The notes under the pieces are model-generated. The model was not told the DNA's origin. It did no database searches and saw nothing but the letters and a program-made list of their open reading frames with translations. DNA of 52,643 bases, taken from positions 1 through 52,643 of the forward strand of contig JAACUG010000071.1 of the NCBI GenBank assembly GCA_009993045.1, in the 5' to 3' direction. Positions 20,609 through 29,036 of this stretch are shown here, in pieces. The translations under genes were made by a program, and so were the position numbers. Position 1 is the first letter of the stretch; every line of letters begins with the position of its first letter. The stretch comes from Cyanobacteria bacterium CG_2015-22_32_23. Its GTDB lineage: Bacteria; Cyanobacteriota; Cyanobacteriia; Cyanobacteriales; Cyanobacteriaceae.

Positions 20609-22807
20609 GTGGTAACTGAAACTCAACAATTTGCCTTAGAAGAAATAGAAGAATTACCCTCTTCTCCTATCAATAAAGGAAATCAACTAAAATTTTATCT
20701 CAATATTTTACGACGTAAGTGGTTAATTATTTTGGCATTTTCTTTATTAGGTTTTATCCCCACTTTTGCTATTACCAGTAGAGATCCTATTCTTTATACT
20801 GGTACTTTTGACATGACTGTTGAACCTTTCACCACTGCACAAAAAGTAACCGATGCAACTGCTTTAGCTAGAGATGGTCAAACTGATAGCACTCTTTTAA
20901 GTCTCGATTATCCTACCATTACAAGGATATTAAGAAGTCGAGATATTTTAGAAGATGTAGCTACAAGAATTAATCAAAAGAATCCTCAGATTCCTAAAGA
21001 TTTTTTATTAGTAGATTTTAAAGAAAACTTTAGTCTCAAACAAGCTAAAGAAGGAGAAAATAAAATAGATAAAACGAAGATTATTAGTGTTGTATATAAA
21101 GGTTATGATCCTGATTTAGTTATTTTAGTATTAAATGAAGTTGCGGATAAATATTTAGAATATAGTAGTCAAGAACGAGAAAAAAGTTTAAAATCAGGAG
21201 TTCAATTTATTACGGATCAATTACCAAAAATCAAAGATAGAATTAAGGACGCACAAAATAAGCAACAACAAATTCAGTTAGAAAATAAACTTGTTAGTCC
21301 TCAAATTAAAGGCGATAGTTTATTTGAAATAACTACAGCAACCGATAAAGAATTACAATCTATTCAATCTCAATTAAAAGAGTTAAATATTCTTTCTAGT
21401 AATCTTCAAAAAGATCTTGGTTTATCTCCTAAAGATGCTTTAATTGCCTCTACTTTAAGTCAAGAACCTCAAAGACAACAATTACTGGTTCAATTACAAC
21501 AAGTTGACTCTCAAATCGCTTTAGATTCCGCAAGACTAACCCCAGATCATCCTACTCTTTTAAACTTAAAAGAACAACGAGATAATATTAATGATTTAGT
21601 TACTAAAAAAACAAGCAAAATTTTAAATGAAAATAATATTGATCCAAATATAAGTCCTCGGGTTTTAACATATCAAGATAATAATCGTCTTTCTTTAATC
21701 GGAAAATTAATTGATACACAAAATCAAATTGATGCACTTTCTTCTCGTTATGAATCTCTTAGTCAAAGTCAGACGGATAATAAAGCAGAATTAGATGTCA
21801 TACCCGATGTCATCAAAAAATATAATGAGTTAGAACGTCAAATTACTCTTGATACAGAACTTTTAAATAAACTTTCTGTACAAAAAGAAACTTTGAGTGT
21901 AGAAATTTCTCAAACACAACTTCCTTGGCAAATAGTTTCTACCCCTAAAATACTTACTGATATTTATGGTAATTTAGGCTTTAAACCTGATCCTACCAAA
22001 AAACTTGGTGCTGGTATTATGGCAGGTTTTTTCTTAGGTATATTTGTGGCCATCGCCATTGAAAAAAGAAGAGATATTTTTTACGGGGAAAGTGATTTAG
22101 AATATTCTTTTGGATTACCAATATTAGGGAAAGTACTACTAGATCCCGAAGGTAAAAAGAAATCGAAGTTAGATGATGTTAACTTTTTTGATGAATCTTC
22201 CATTATCGATAAAGCAATTCCTCCTTCTCAAGTATCTTTATCAGAAATATATACTAATCTTCATTTTCAATTACCTCAAAGCCCTAAAAATTATATTATT
22301 ATTTCATCTTTAAATCCTGATGATGGACAGGCTTATATTACGGCTAATTTAGCGAAAACTGCTGCTAAAATTGATCAAAAAGTGTTATTAATTGACGCTA
22401 ATGTAGTTAATTCAGAAATTCAACAGTATTTTGATCTACCGATTCGTAAAGGATTACGAGATTTACTACAGTTTCCCATCAGCCAAGATTCCGTTATTTC
22501 CCAAATTGGTTGCGAAAAAAATGTGTCAATTCTAACCGCAGGTAGTGATGATGCAGATTTACCATTAAACCTTGGTGCAGAAGAAACTCAATCTTTAATT
22601 CAATCAGTTAGTCAAGACTATACATTAATTCTTTATAATAGTTCTTTCTTTTTGGAATCCTATGATATTAGTTTGTTAGCCGAAAAAACTCAGGGAATTA
22701 TTTTGGTAGTAAGATTAGAACAAACTCCTTATTCTTTGATTAAACAAGCGGTAGAAAGAATACAAAACTATAATCTCAACTTTCTTGGTTTTATCGTATC
22801 AGAATAA
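20609..22807 (+). CDS. Wzc-like polysaccharide copolymerase with degenerate BY-kinase domain
   Basis: A 732-residue Wzz/Wzc-type protein. It has an N-terminal transmembrane segment (KWLIILAFSLLGFIPTFAI, about 35-53), a long periplasmic coiled-coil region with many Gln/Asn/Ser residues (roughly 190-450), a second transmembrane segment near 470-485 (AGIMAGFFLGIFVAIAIE), and a cytoplasmic ATPase domain from about 520. The ATPase domain is degraded: the Walker A is PDDGQAY instead of PGEGKST (Lys to Gln574, Ser to Ala575), and there is no C-terminal tyrosine cluster. It likely sets chain length or bridges export, without kinase activity. Start is GTG 20609. The WecG/TagA gene follows by 101 bp. 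Confidence 0.85.
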   Translation: MVTETQQFALEEIEELPSSPINKGNQLKFYLNILRRKWLIILAFSLLGFIPTFAITSRDPILYTGTFDMTVEPFTTAQKVTDATALARDGQTDSTLLSLDYPTITRILRSRDILEDVATRINQKNPQIPKDFLLVDFKENFSLKQAKEGENKIDKTKIISVVYKGYDPDLVILVLNEVADKYLEYSSQEREKSLKSGVQFITDQLPKIKDRIKDAQNKQQQIQLENKLVSPQIKGDSLFEITTATDKELQSIQSQLKELNILSSNLQKDLGLSPKDALIASTLSQEPQRQQLLVQLQQVDSQIALDSARLTPDHPTLLNLKEQRDNINDLVTKKTSKILNENNIDPNISPRVLTYQDNNRLSLIGKLIDTQNQIDALSSRYESLSQSQTDNKAELDVIPDVIKKYNELERQITLDTELLNKLSVQKETLSVEISQTQLPWQIVSTPKILTDIYGNLGFKPDPTKKLGAGIMAGFFLGIFVAIAIEKRRDIFYGESDLEYSFGLPILGKVLLDPEGKKKSKLDDVNFFDESSIIDKAIPPSQVSLSEIYTNLHFQLPQSPKNYIIISSLNPDDGQAYITANLAKTAAKIDQKVLLIDANVVNSEIQQYFDLPIRKGLRDLLQFPISQDSVISQIGCEKNVSILTAGSDDADLPLNLGAEETQSLIQSVSQDYTLILYNSSFFLESYDISLLAEKTQGIILVVRLEQTPYSLIKQAVERIQNYNLNFLGFIVSE

Positions 22808-22908
22808 TTAACGATAATTTTTACTTATTTTATTATTCGCTATTGATAGTTGTATCATACAATAATTGTATTAAAAATCAAATAAAACTACCTTAATTCG
22901 TCTTTTTC

Positions 22909-24063
22909 ATGAATAAAGTCAATCTTCTTAATATTTCTATTGATAATATTTCCTTATCTCATCTTTTAGAGGAATTAACCCAAAAAGGCGGATTTATTGT
23001 GACTCCTAATGTGGATCATTTAGTAAAATTACAGAAAGATGCAGACTTTTTGAAAACTTATAAAATCGCTGATTATGTGGTGTGCGACAGTAAAATTATT
23101 CAATCTGCTTTAAAATTTTTAGGCACACCTATTCAAGAAAAAATATCAGGATCAGATTTACTACCTGCTTTTTATCACTACAATAAAAATAATGAAAATA
23201 TTAAAATTTTTCTACTAGGAGGAGACGAAAGTGTCCCCCACTCGGCGAAAATAAATATAAATCAGAAAGTAGGAAGAGAAATAGTTGTTGGCGCTTTATC
23301 TCCTAGTTTTGGCTTTGAGAATAACGAATCTGAATGTTTAGCTATTATTGATCAGATTAATCAATCTTCTGCTAACGTTTTAGCCATTGGAGTTGGCGCA
23401 CCAAAACAAGAAAAATGGATTCTTAAATATCGTTCTTTATTACCTAATCTTAAGATTTTTTTACCCATCGGTGCTACTCTTGATTTTGAAGCAGGATATA
23501 AACCTCGCTCTCCAAAATGGATGAGTAATATTGGTTTAGAATGGTTTTATCGTCTTATTTCTGAACCAAAAAGACTATGGAAACGTTATTTAATCGATAG
23601 TTTTCCTTTCTTGTTGAAACTTATTCAATATCGTTTTAATCTTTATCGTAGTAATCCCATTCTTGAATTAAAATCTCTTCCTTTAGGAATGCTTTTAAAT
23701 CAGGCAGGTTTGTTAACCGATGATAAATTGCTATTACTATTAAATATTCAAAAACAGAAAAATTATCAAATAAAGTTAGGAAAAATTGCTGAAGAATTAA
23801 AACTTGTATCTCCTGAAACTATTAATTTTTTTGCTGAAGAGTTACCTAAAATTATTGACTTAAATCAAGTCTGGAATATTGAAAATTATTTACAAAAAGC
23901 TCATTTAATTACTCCTTTACAAATTGATTTATTATTACGCAAACAAAGCCAGTTATCAAACTCAAAATCTTTAACACAATTAATAGTTGAAGAAGGTTAT
24001 TTATCTCCACAGACTTTAGATTGGTTTACGGCATTTCGGGATTTATTAAAATCACATAAATAA
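22909..24063 (+). CDS. WecG/TagA/CpsF glycosyltransferase fused to MshEN-like repeats
   Basis: The first 240 residues are a GT26-family (WecG/TagA/CpsF) enzyme: TPNVDHLVKLQKD, ADYVVCDSKII, KIFLLGG and GVGAPKQEKWI, with LPIGATLDFEAGYKPRSPKWM and GLEWFYRLISEPKRLWKRYL at the end. These transfer UDP-activated sugars, often ManNAcA or ManNAc, to lipid-linked acceptors. Residues 257-384 are extra: three blocks reading like PLGMLLNQAGLLTDDKLLLL, KLGKIAEELKLVSPETINFF and LTQLIVEEGYLSPQTLDWF, which is the pattern of MshEN or GspE N-terminal repeats that can bind cyclic di-GMP. The fusion suggests second-messenger control of polysaccharide assembly; this is inference. Confidence 0.85.
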   Translation: MNKVNLLNISIDNISLSHLLEELTQKGGFIVTPNVDHLVKLQKDADFLKTYKIADYVVCDSKIIQSALKFLGTPIQEKISGSDLLPAFYHYNKNNENIKIFLLGGDESVPHSAKININQKVGREIVVGALSPSFGFENNESECLAIIDQINQSSANVLAIGVGAPKQEKWILKYRSLLPNLKIFLPIGATLDFEAGYKPRSPKWMSNIGLEWFYRLISEPKRLWKRYLIDSFPFLLKLIQYRFNLYRSNPILELKSLPLGMLLNQAGLLTDDKLLLLLNIQKQKNYQIKLGKIAEELKLVSPETINFFAEELPKIIDLNQVWNIENYLQKAHLITPLQIDLLLRKQSQLSNSKSLTQLIVEEGYLSPQTLDWFTAFRDLLKSHK

Positions 24064-24098
24064 AAGAAAACTTATATTTTTTTGTCTTTAAAATAACT

Positions 24099-25100
24099 TT
24101 AGGCTTTATATTCAATAATAGTTGCTTGTTGTTTAGTTAATCTTTTAAACAAATATTGACATTGCCCAATAAATTGAGGTAATTTCGATAAAACACACCA
24201 AAAAGCATATAGTTTAGCCTCTTCTTTATTATCTCCAAACTTAAGACGATAACGATAAATTTTAAACATTAAAACTAAATAACCTAATAATAAAAATAAA
24301 CTTAATCCTTTAGTTATTCCTATTAATATAATGCTCAAAAAAGGTATTATAAAACCCCATAAATAACCGCTAAAATATTCTTTTTTCATATAATTTTCTG
24401 GAGGTTTTCCGTGCATAAAATAACCTTCTGCTACTGCCCAACCGCCTCTAATAGAGCGTTTCCACCATTGACTAAATTTAAACATCGCCGCATCGTGTAG
24501 CGTCATATCTATATCTAATCTTTCTATCTTCCACCCTTTTTCTCGCAGTCTAATACACATTTCAGGCTCTTCTCCGCAGATTAAGTTAGAATCATAACCA
24601 TTAACCTGTTTTAGTGCTTCTAATCGCATCATAGCATCACCTCCACAGGCTTTTGCCTCGCTGATGGGAGTATTCCACTCCAGATTAATTAATTGGTTAT
24701 AAACAGATTTTTCGGGATATTTTTCCCTCCTTCTACCGCAAACAATCGCTAATTTTTCCTTATCTTCCAGAGTTTTTACTGCTATTTCTAACCAATGAGG
24801 ATATAATTCGCAATCACCATCGAGAAATTGAATATATTTAGTATCAGGATAATTATTGATAATCAACTCTAAACCTTTATTTCTAGCCCTTGCCGCCGTA
24901 AAAGGTATCGATACATCAAGATTAATAACGATAACTCCTAATTCCTTAGCTTTTCTTACACTATCATCCGTTGAGCCAGAATCTATATAAATAATTGGTG
25001 CATTTTCTCCTAATTCTCTCTTTAACGATAGCAAACAATTAACTAGGCGATCGCCTTCATTTCTGCCGATGGTAACTACCGCCAATTTTTGTTGAATCAT
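24099..25100 (-). CDS. GT2 family glycosyltransferase
   Basis: A 333-residue family 2 glycosyltransferase. It begins with the nucleotide-binding VVTIGRNEGDRL and IIYIDSGSTDDS, has the DGD metal motif (FLDGDCELYP), and a GEEPEMCIRLREKGWKIERLD region matching the ED...R catalytic part. The C-terminal half has two hydrophobic segments (YLWGFIIPFLSIILIGI and LSLFLLLGYLVLMF), so it is probably anchored in the membrane. It may be part of the exopolysaccharide group with its divergent neighbours. Sugar and acceptor are unknown. Confidence 0.85.
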   Translation of the reverse strand: MIQQKLAVVTIGRNEGDRLVNCLLSLKRELGENAPIIYIDSGSTDDSVRKAKELGVIVINLDVSIPFTAARARNKGLELIINNYPDTKYIQFLDGDCELYPHWLEIAVKTLEDKEKLAIVCGRRREKYPEKSVYNQLINLEWNTPISEAKACGGDAMMRLEALKQVNGYDSNLICGEEPEMCIRLREKGWKIERLDIDMTLHDAAMFKFSQWWKRSIRGGWAVAEGYFMHGKPPENYMKKEYFSGYLWGFIIPFLSIILIGITKGLSLFLLLGYLVLMFKIYRYRLKFGDNKEEAKLYAFWCVLSKLPQFIGQCQYLFKRLTKQQATIIEYKA

Positions 25101-25588
25101 AAATAAACTAAATTATGTTTTTTTGATAAAATTATTTTAATTCGATATTAAAAATTTGAGATATAAATATTTATTCAATCATAGAATATTTAACAAAATC
25201 TAATTTTTTAAATGATTGAGTTATACATTATAATAATTAATTGGTTTATAAATAGTTAAATAATAAAACTAAATAACTATAAATCTCACCACCATAATAT
25301 AATTAATTGTTCCATCATTAAATAGGCTTTTTCACCATCAATTTTTATTTCAGAAGTTGGCATAAAACTAGAAAAAATAAGTCTATAATCTGATTGAGTT
25401 TCGGAGTTTTTTTGTTTCCTTAAAACTAAATAACAATAAAGCAAAATATGGAGAAAATTTAGATGAGGGTTTTGGCCAGTTGTTCAAAATCCGAAGCAAA
25501 TATGTTAAGATGGTTGAAAACTGAATGTCATTAACTTTTTTTGGGAACGGTTAAAGACAAGTTTTTCTGACAAAAAGGAGGTAAAGCC
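25101..25588. other. 488-bp gap; contains a cryptic minus-strand ORF
   Basis: No standard gene or RNA. The region is very AT-rich. A 65-codon open stretch on the minus strand at 25286-25483 encodes a protein-like C-terminus (see the separate entry). A strong ribosome binding site, AGGAGGT at about 25577-25583, precedes the DUF2555 gene. A possible promoter upstream of it (TTGTTC near 25479 with TATGTT further on) is weak. Confidence 0.5.
25286..25483 (-). pseudogene. Cryptic small ORF or gene remnant
   Basis: The minus strand is open for 65 codons, ending at TGA (25286-25288). The last 36 residues read like real protein rather than AT noise, ending in GEKAYLMMEQLIILWW. The only ATG (25363) leaves 25 residues; a TTG at 25444 would give 52, but neither has a good ribosome binding site. 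The upstream frame closes at a stop (25484-25486). It could be a short gene with a rare start or the decayed tail of a longer one. I do not recognise the family. Confidence 0.35.
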
Positions 25589-25801
25589 ATGACAACTGTA
25601 ACATTAAAAGAAGAAGACTACAGTAGCGTAACCGCCGAAGAGGTAGCACAAATTGCGGCTAGACTTGAACTAGATGATTATAGTACGCCTTTTGAAGGTT
25701 TACAAGATTGGCATTTATTAAGAGCCATCGCATTTCATCGTCAGGAATTAGTTGAACCGTACTTTTATCTACTTGATATTGAGGCTTATGACGAATCATG
25801 A
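25589..25801 (+). CDS. DUF2555 family protein
   Basis: A 70-residue cyanobacterial protein without membrane segments. The sequence TAEEVAQIAARLELDDYSTPFEGLQDWHLLRAIAFHR is the DUF2555 signature: a helical Glu-rich start and the LQDWHLLRAIAFHRxELVEPY block. Function is unknown to me. A strong ribosome binding site (AGGAGGT) lies 7 bp before the ATG, suggesting high expression. It overlaps coaBC by 14 bp and is probably translationally coupled to it. Confidence 0.85.
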   Translation: MTTVTLKEEDYSSVTAEEVAQIAARLELDDYSTPFEGLQDWHLLRAIAFHRQELVEPYFYLLDIEAYDES

Positions 25802-27029
25802 TCTGATAATACCATTTCAAGATAAAAAAATTTTAATTTGTGTAGGCGGTGGCATTGCAGCTTATAAAGTATGTGAAGTCATCTCCTCATTATTTCAACA
25901 AGGTGCAAATGTAGAAGTTATTTTAACAGAATCAGCAACGAAATTTATTACACCTTTAACCTTATCTACGTTAGCCAGAAAACAGGCTTATAGGGATAAA
26001 GATTTTTGGCAACCCATTCATTCTTCACCTCTACATATTAAACTAGGAAAATGGGCTGATTTAATTGTTATCGCACCTTTAACAGCGAATACTTTGGGAA
26101 AATTAGTTCATGGTTTAGCTGATAATCTTCTTACTAACACAATTTTAGCCTCAACTTGTCCCGTCATAGTTGCACCTGCTATGAATACGGAAATGTGGTT
26201 ACAAAAATCCGTACAAAACAATTGGCAACAGTTATCTCAAGATAGTCGTTATCATCTTTTACATACTAACACTGGTTTACTTGCTTGCGATCGCATTGGT
26301 AAAGGAAGAATGGCAGAAGCCAAAGAAATTTTAATAGCCATAGAATCCATCATCAATAGTGAAGGAAAACGGGATTTAATAGGGAAAAAAGTGTTAATAA
26401 GTGGAGGAAATACGAGAGAATATATTGATCCTGTACGCTTTATCGGCAATCCTGCTACGGGTAAAATGGGAATAGCCTTAGCCAACGCTTGTTATTATCG
26501 AGGTGCAACGGTTACTTTTGTAGCAGGAAATATTAACTCTGAATTATTAAATTTATTACCCCCGATTCAAATAGTTAACGTTACCACTGCCATAGAAATG
26601 GAATCGGCTATGAGAAGCAATTTTCATAACGCAGAGATAATTTTCATGGCGGCGGCAGTAGCTGATGTAAAACCTAGGGAGTATTCTCCTGATAAATTAA
26701 GTAAGCAATCTTTACCAAAAAGCCTAAAATTAGAGCAAGTTAATGATATTGTGGCAAGATTAGCCAAAATTAAACAACCTTATCAAAAATTAATCGGATT
26801 TGCTGCTCAAACTGGTGATATTATTACTCCTGCTAAAGAAAAATTATTACGCAAAAAACTAGATGCTATCATCGCTAATCCCATCGATAAAGATAACGCA
26901 GGTTTTGCTACAGATACCAATGAAGCTATCTTTATCAGTGGAAAAGGAGAAGAAATTATCCTTAAACCTTCAACCAAATTAGCTTTATCCCACAAAATTA
27001 TTGATTTAATCTTTTCCGAATTGCATTAG
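25788..27029 (+). CDS. coaBC: Bifunctional phosphopantothenoylcysteine synthetase/decarboxylase
   Basis: CoaBC joins cysteine to 4'-phosphopantothenate and decarboxylates the product in coenzyme A synthesis. The N-terminal flavodoxin-like CoaC domain has ICVGGGIAAYK at the start and the catalytic His in ESATKFITPLTLSTLA...PLHIKLG and the PAMNTEMW motif. The C-terminal CoaB domain has ISGGNTREYIDPVRFIGNPATGKMG and FMAAAVADVKP. The upstream ATG is in-frame at 25752, but 25788 (overlapping the preceding gene) fits the family N-terminus; the longer start lacks support. Length is 413 residues from 25788. Confidence 0.94.
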   Translation: MTNHDLIIPFQDKKILICVGGGIAAYKVCEVISSLFQQGANVEVILTESATKFITPLTLSTLARKQAYRDKDFWQPIHSSPLHIKLGKWADLIVIAPLTANTLGKLVHGLADNLLTNTILASTCPVIVAPAMNTEMWLQKSVQNNWQQLSQDSRYHLLHTNTGLLACDRIGKGRMAEAKEILIAIESIINSEGKRDLIGKKVLISGGNTREYIDPVRFIGNPATGKMGIALANACYYRGATVTFVAGNINSELLNLLPPIQIVNVTTAIEMESAMRSNFHNAEIIFMAAAVADVKPREYSPDKLSKQSLPKSLKLEQVNDIVARLAKIKQPYQKLIGFAAQTGDIITPAKEKLLRKKLDAIIANPIDKDNAGFATDTNEAIFISGKGEEIILKPSTKLALSHKIIDLIFSELH

Positions 27030-27134
27030 TCATTAATGATTTTGTAAAGATTGCTTAATAATGTCACCTTTGTTGAAAATTAAGTGAACATTGAAGATTA
27101 AGATAAAAAGAAAGAAATTTTATAAATTATCATC

Positions 27135-27440
27135 ATGGCAAATAGTTATCAAGTTAGATTAATTAACGAAGAAAAAGGCATAGATAATGTTATCGAAGTA
27201 GCTGCGGATGAATATATTTTAGATGCGGCGGAAAGACAAGGTTTTAATTTACCTTATTCTTGTAGAGCTGGTGTATGTGTTAATTGTACCGCTAGATTAA
27301 CTCAAGGTACTGTTAATCATGATTATGACTTTTTGAAAGCCAAAGAAATCGAAGCTGGATTTTTTCTTACTTGTAAATCCTTTGCGACTTCTAACTGTGT
27401 GGTAAAAACTCATCAGGAAGATGCTTTATTAGATTTATAG
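27135..27440 (+). CDS. Plant-type [2Fe-2S] ferredoxin
   Basis: A 101-residue ferredoxin with ligands Cys43, Cys48, Cys51 and Cys80, spaced CX4CX2C and 28 residues to the last Cys. The binding loop reads SCRAGVCVNC rather than the usual CRAGACSTC of photosynthetic PetF, so this is likely an alternative ferredoxin rather than the main photosystem I acceptor. Its partner reductase is unknown. The ATG at 27135 gives a start without a signal peptide. It stands alone between coaBC and pyrH. Confidence 0.9.
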   Translation: MANSYQVRLINEEKGIDNVIEVAADEYILDAAERQGFNLPYSCRAGVCVNCTARLTQGTVNHDYDFLKAKEIEAGFFLTCKSFATSNCVVKTHQEDALLDL

Positions 27441-27623
27441 TTATTTCCAGAAAAACTTGATTTTTAGTTATTTTTGGTTAATTCTTGATTACTAATTCAA
27501 GAAAACATTACTTATCAACCATGAAAAATATCATAAATTATTTAAGTACATTAACCATTTAGAGACAAAAAACTGCTATCTTAAAAATGCGAAAATTAAT
27601 CACAAAAAAAAGGCAACAAAACA

Positions 27624-28346
27624 ATGACTTACCAAAGGATTTTACTGAAATTAAGCGGTGAAGCATTAATGGGAAATTTAGGTTACGGTATCGATCCTAA
27701 AGTAGTTGCTGAAATTGCAGAAGAAGTGGCAGAAGTTGTACGGCTTAATGTAGAAGTTGCCATTGTCGTAGGCGGTGGTAATATTTTTCGTGGAGTCAAA
27801 GCCTCTGCTGATGGAATGGATCGTGCTACTGCTGATTATGTTGGTATGATCGCAACTGTTATGAACGCCATGACCTTACAAGATGCCTTAGAAAGGAGGG
27901 ATATTCCTACTAGAGTACAAACGGCGATCGCCATGCAGGAAGTAGCCGAACCATATATTCGTCGTAAAGCAATCCGTCATCTCGAATTAGGTAGAGTAGT
28001 AATATTTGGAGCTGGATCTGGAAATCCTTTTTTCACAACAGATACTACAGCAGCTTTAAGAGCGGCGGAAATTGATGCTCAAGTCATCTTTAAAGCCACG
28101 AAAGTTGATGGAATTTATGATTGTGATCCTGTTACAAACCCTAATGCTCATCTTTATGAGAGCTTAAATTATAACCATGTTTTAACCCAAGATTTAAAGG
28201 TTATGGATGGTACAGCAATTACATTATGTAAAGAAAATAATATACCCATTGTGGTATTTAACCTTTTCGAGCGTGGTAATATTATACGCGCCGTAAAAGG
28301 AGAAAAAGTAGGAACTATTGTAGGAGGTTTTTGTGAAGTTAACTGA
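27624..28346 (+). CDS. pyrH: Uridylate kinase (UMP kinase)
   Basis: PyrH phosphorylates UMP to UDP in pyrimidine synthesis; it is a hexamer regulated by GTP and UTP. The 240 residues carry [41 protein letters not shown], and [10 protein letters not shown], all hallmarks of the bacterial amino-acid-kinase-fold enzyme. It overlaps frr by 14 bp in the standard pyrH-frr operon. Confidence 0.98.
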   Translation: MTYQRILLKLSGEALMGNLGYGIDPKVVAEIAEEVAEVVRLNVEVAIVVGGGNIFRGVKASADGMDRATADYVGMIATVMNAMTLQDALERRDIPTRVQTAIAMQEVAEPYIRRKAIRHLELGRVVIFGAGSGNPFFTTDTTAALRAAEIDAQVIFKATKVDGIYDCDPVTNPNAHLYESLNYNHVLTQDLKVMDGTAITLCKENNIPIVVFNLFERGNIIRAVKGEKVGTIVGGFCEVN

Positions 28347-28884
28347 CGAAATTAAAGAAAATATGCAAAAAAGTGTCGAAAAGACACAGCAGGATTTTAA
28401 TACCATTCGCACAGGTAGAGCTAACGCTAGTTTACTAGATAAAGTGATGGTAGAATATTATGGAGCGGAAACACCGTTAAAATCTTTAGCGAATATTAGT
28501 ACCCCTGATTCGACAACGATTTTAGTGCAACCCTTTGATAAAAGCAGTATGAATTTATTGCAAAAATCAATTTCTTTATCTGATTTAGGGTTAACTCCCA
28601 ATAATGACGGGCAAGTAATTCGCTTAAATATACCACCATTAACTACAGAACGTCGTCAAGAATTTGTGAAGTTAGCGAGTAAATATGCAGAAGAAGGAAA
28701 AGTTGCTATTCGTAACATTCGTCGAGATGGCATTGAAAAAGTACGCAAACAAGAAAAAAGTAGCGAAATTTCCGAAGATGAATCTCGGGACTTACAAGAT
28801 CAGATTCAAAAAATTACTGACAAATATACAGTAAAAATAGATGAGATTTTAGCTATCAAAGAAAAAGAATTAATTAATATTTAA
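28333..28884 (+). CDS. frr: Ribosome recycling factor
   Basis: Frr splits post-termination ribosomes together with EF-G. The 183 residues match the family throughout, with [23 protein letters not shown] near the start and KKLA-type helical bundle segments such as [19 protein letters not shown]. The start is GTG at 28333, preceded by an AGGAGG within pyrH; it overlaps pyrH by 14 bp, so translation is likely coupled. The palindromic repeat at 28891-28905 follows 6 bp after the stop. Confidence 0.97.
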   Translation: MKLTDEIKENMQKSVEKTQQDFNTIRTGRANASLLDKVMVEYYGAETPLKSLANISTPDSTTILVQPFDKSSMNLLQKSISLSDLGLTPNNDGQVIRLNIPPLTTERRQEFVKLASKYAEEGKVAIRNIRRDGIEKVRKQEKSSEISEDESRDLQDQIQKITDKYTVKIDEILAIKEKELINI

Positions 28885-28890
28885 ACTAGG

Positions 28891-28905
28891 GTGGGCATTG
28901 CCCAC
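28891..28905. repeat. Palindromic repeat GTGGGCATTGCCCAC after frr
   Basis: A 6-bp stem (GTGGGC / GCCCAC) with loop ATT starts 6 bp after the frr stop and is followed by an AT-rich stretch with a short T-run. It is the second copy of the element seen after atpD (10782-10798). Here it could act as a transcription terminator or 3'-end stabiliser. Confidence 0.75.
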
Positions 28906-29036
28906 AATTATTAATTTTTATTCATGGTTTTTTTTCTCAATAAAGAGCAGATTTTACTTTATTTATTATTTTTTTACATAGATTTTCTTAATAAAAAACA
29001 GGCTAAATATATCATTTATTTATTCACTATGAATTA

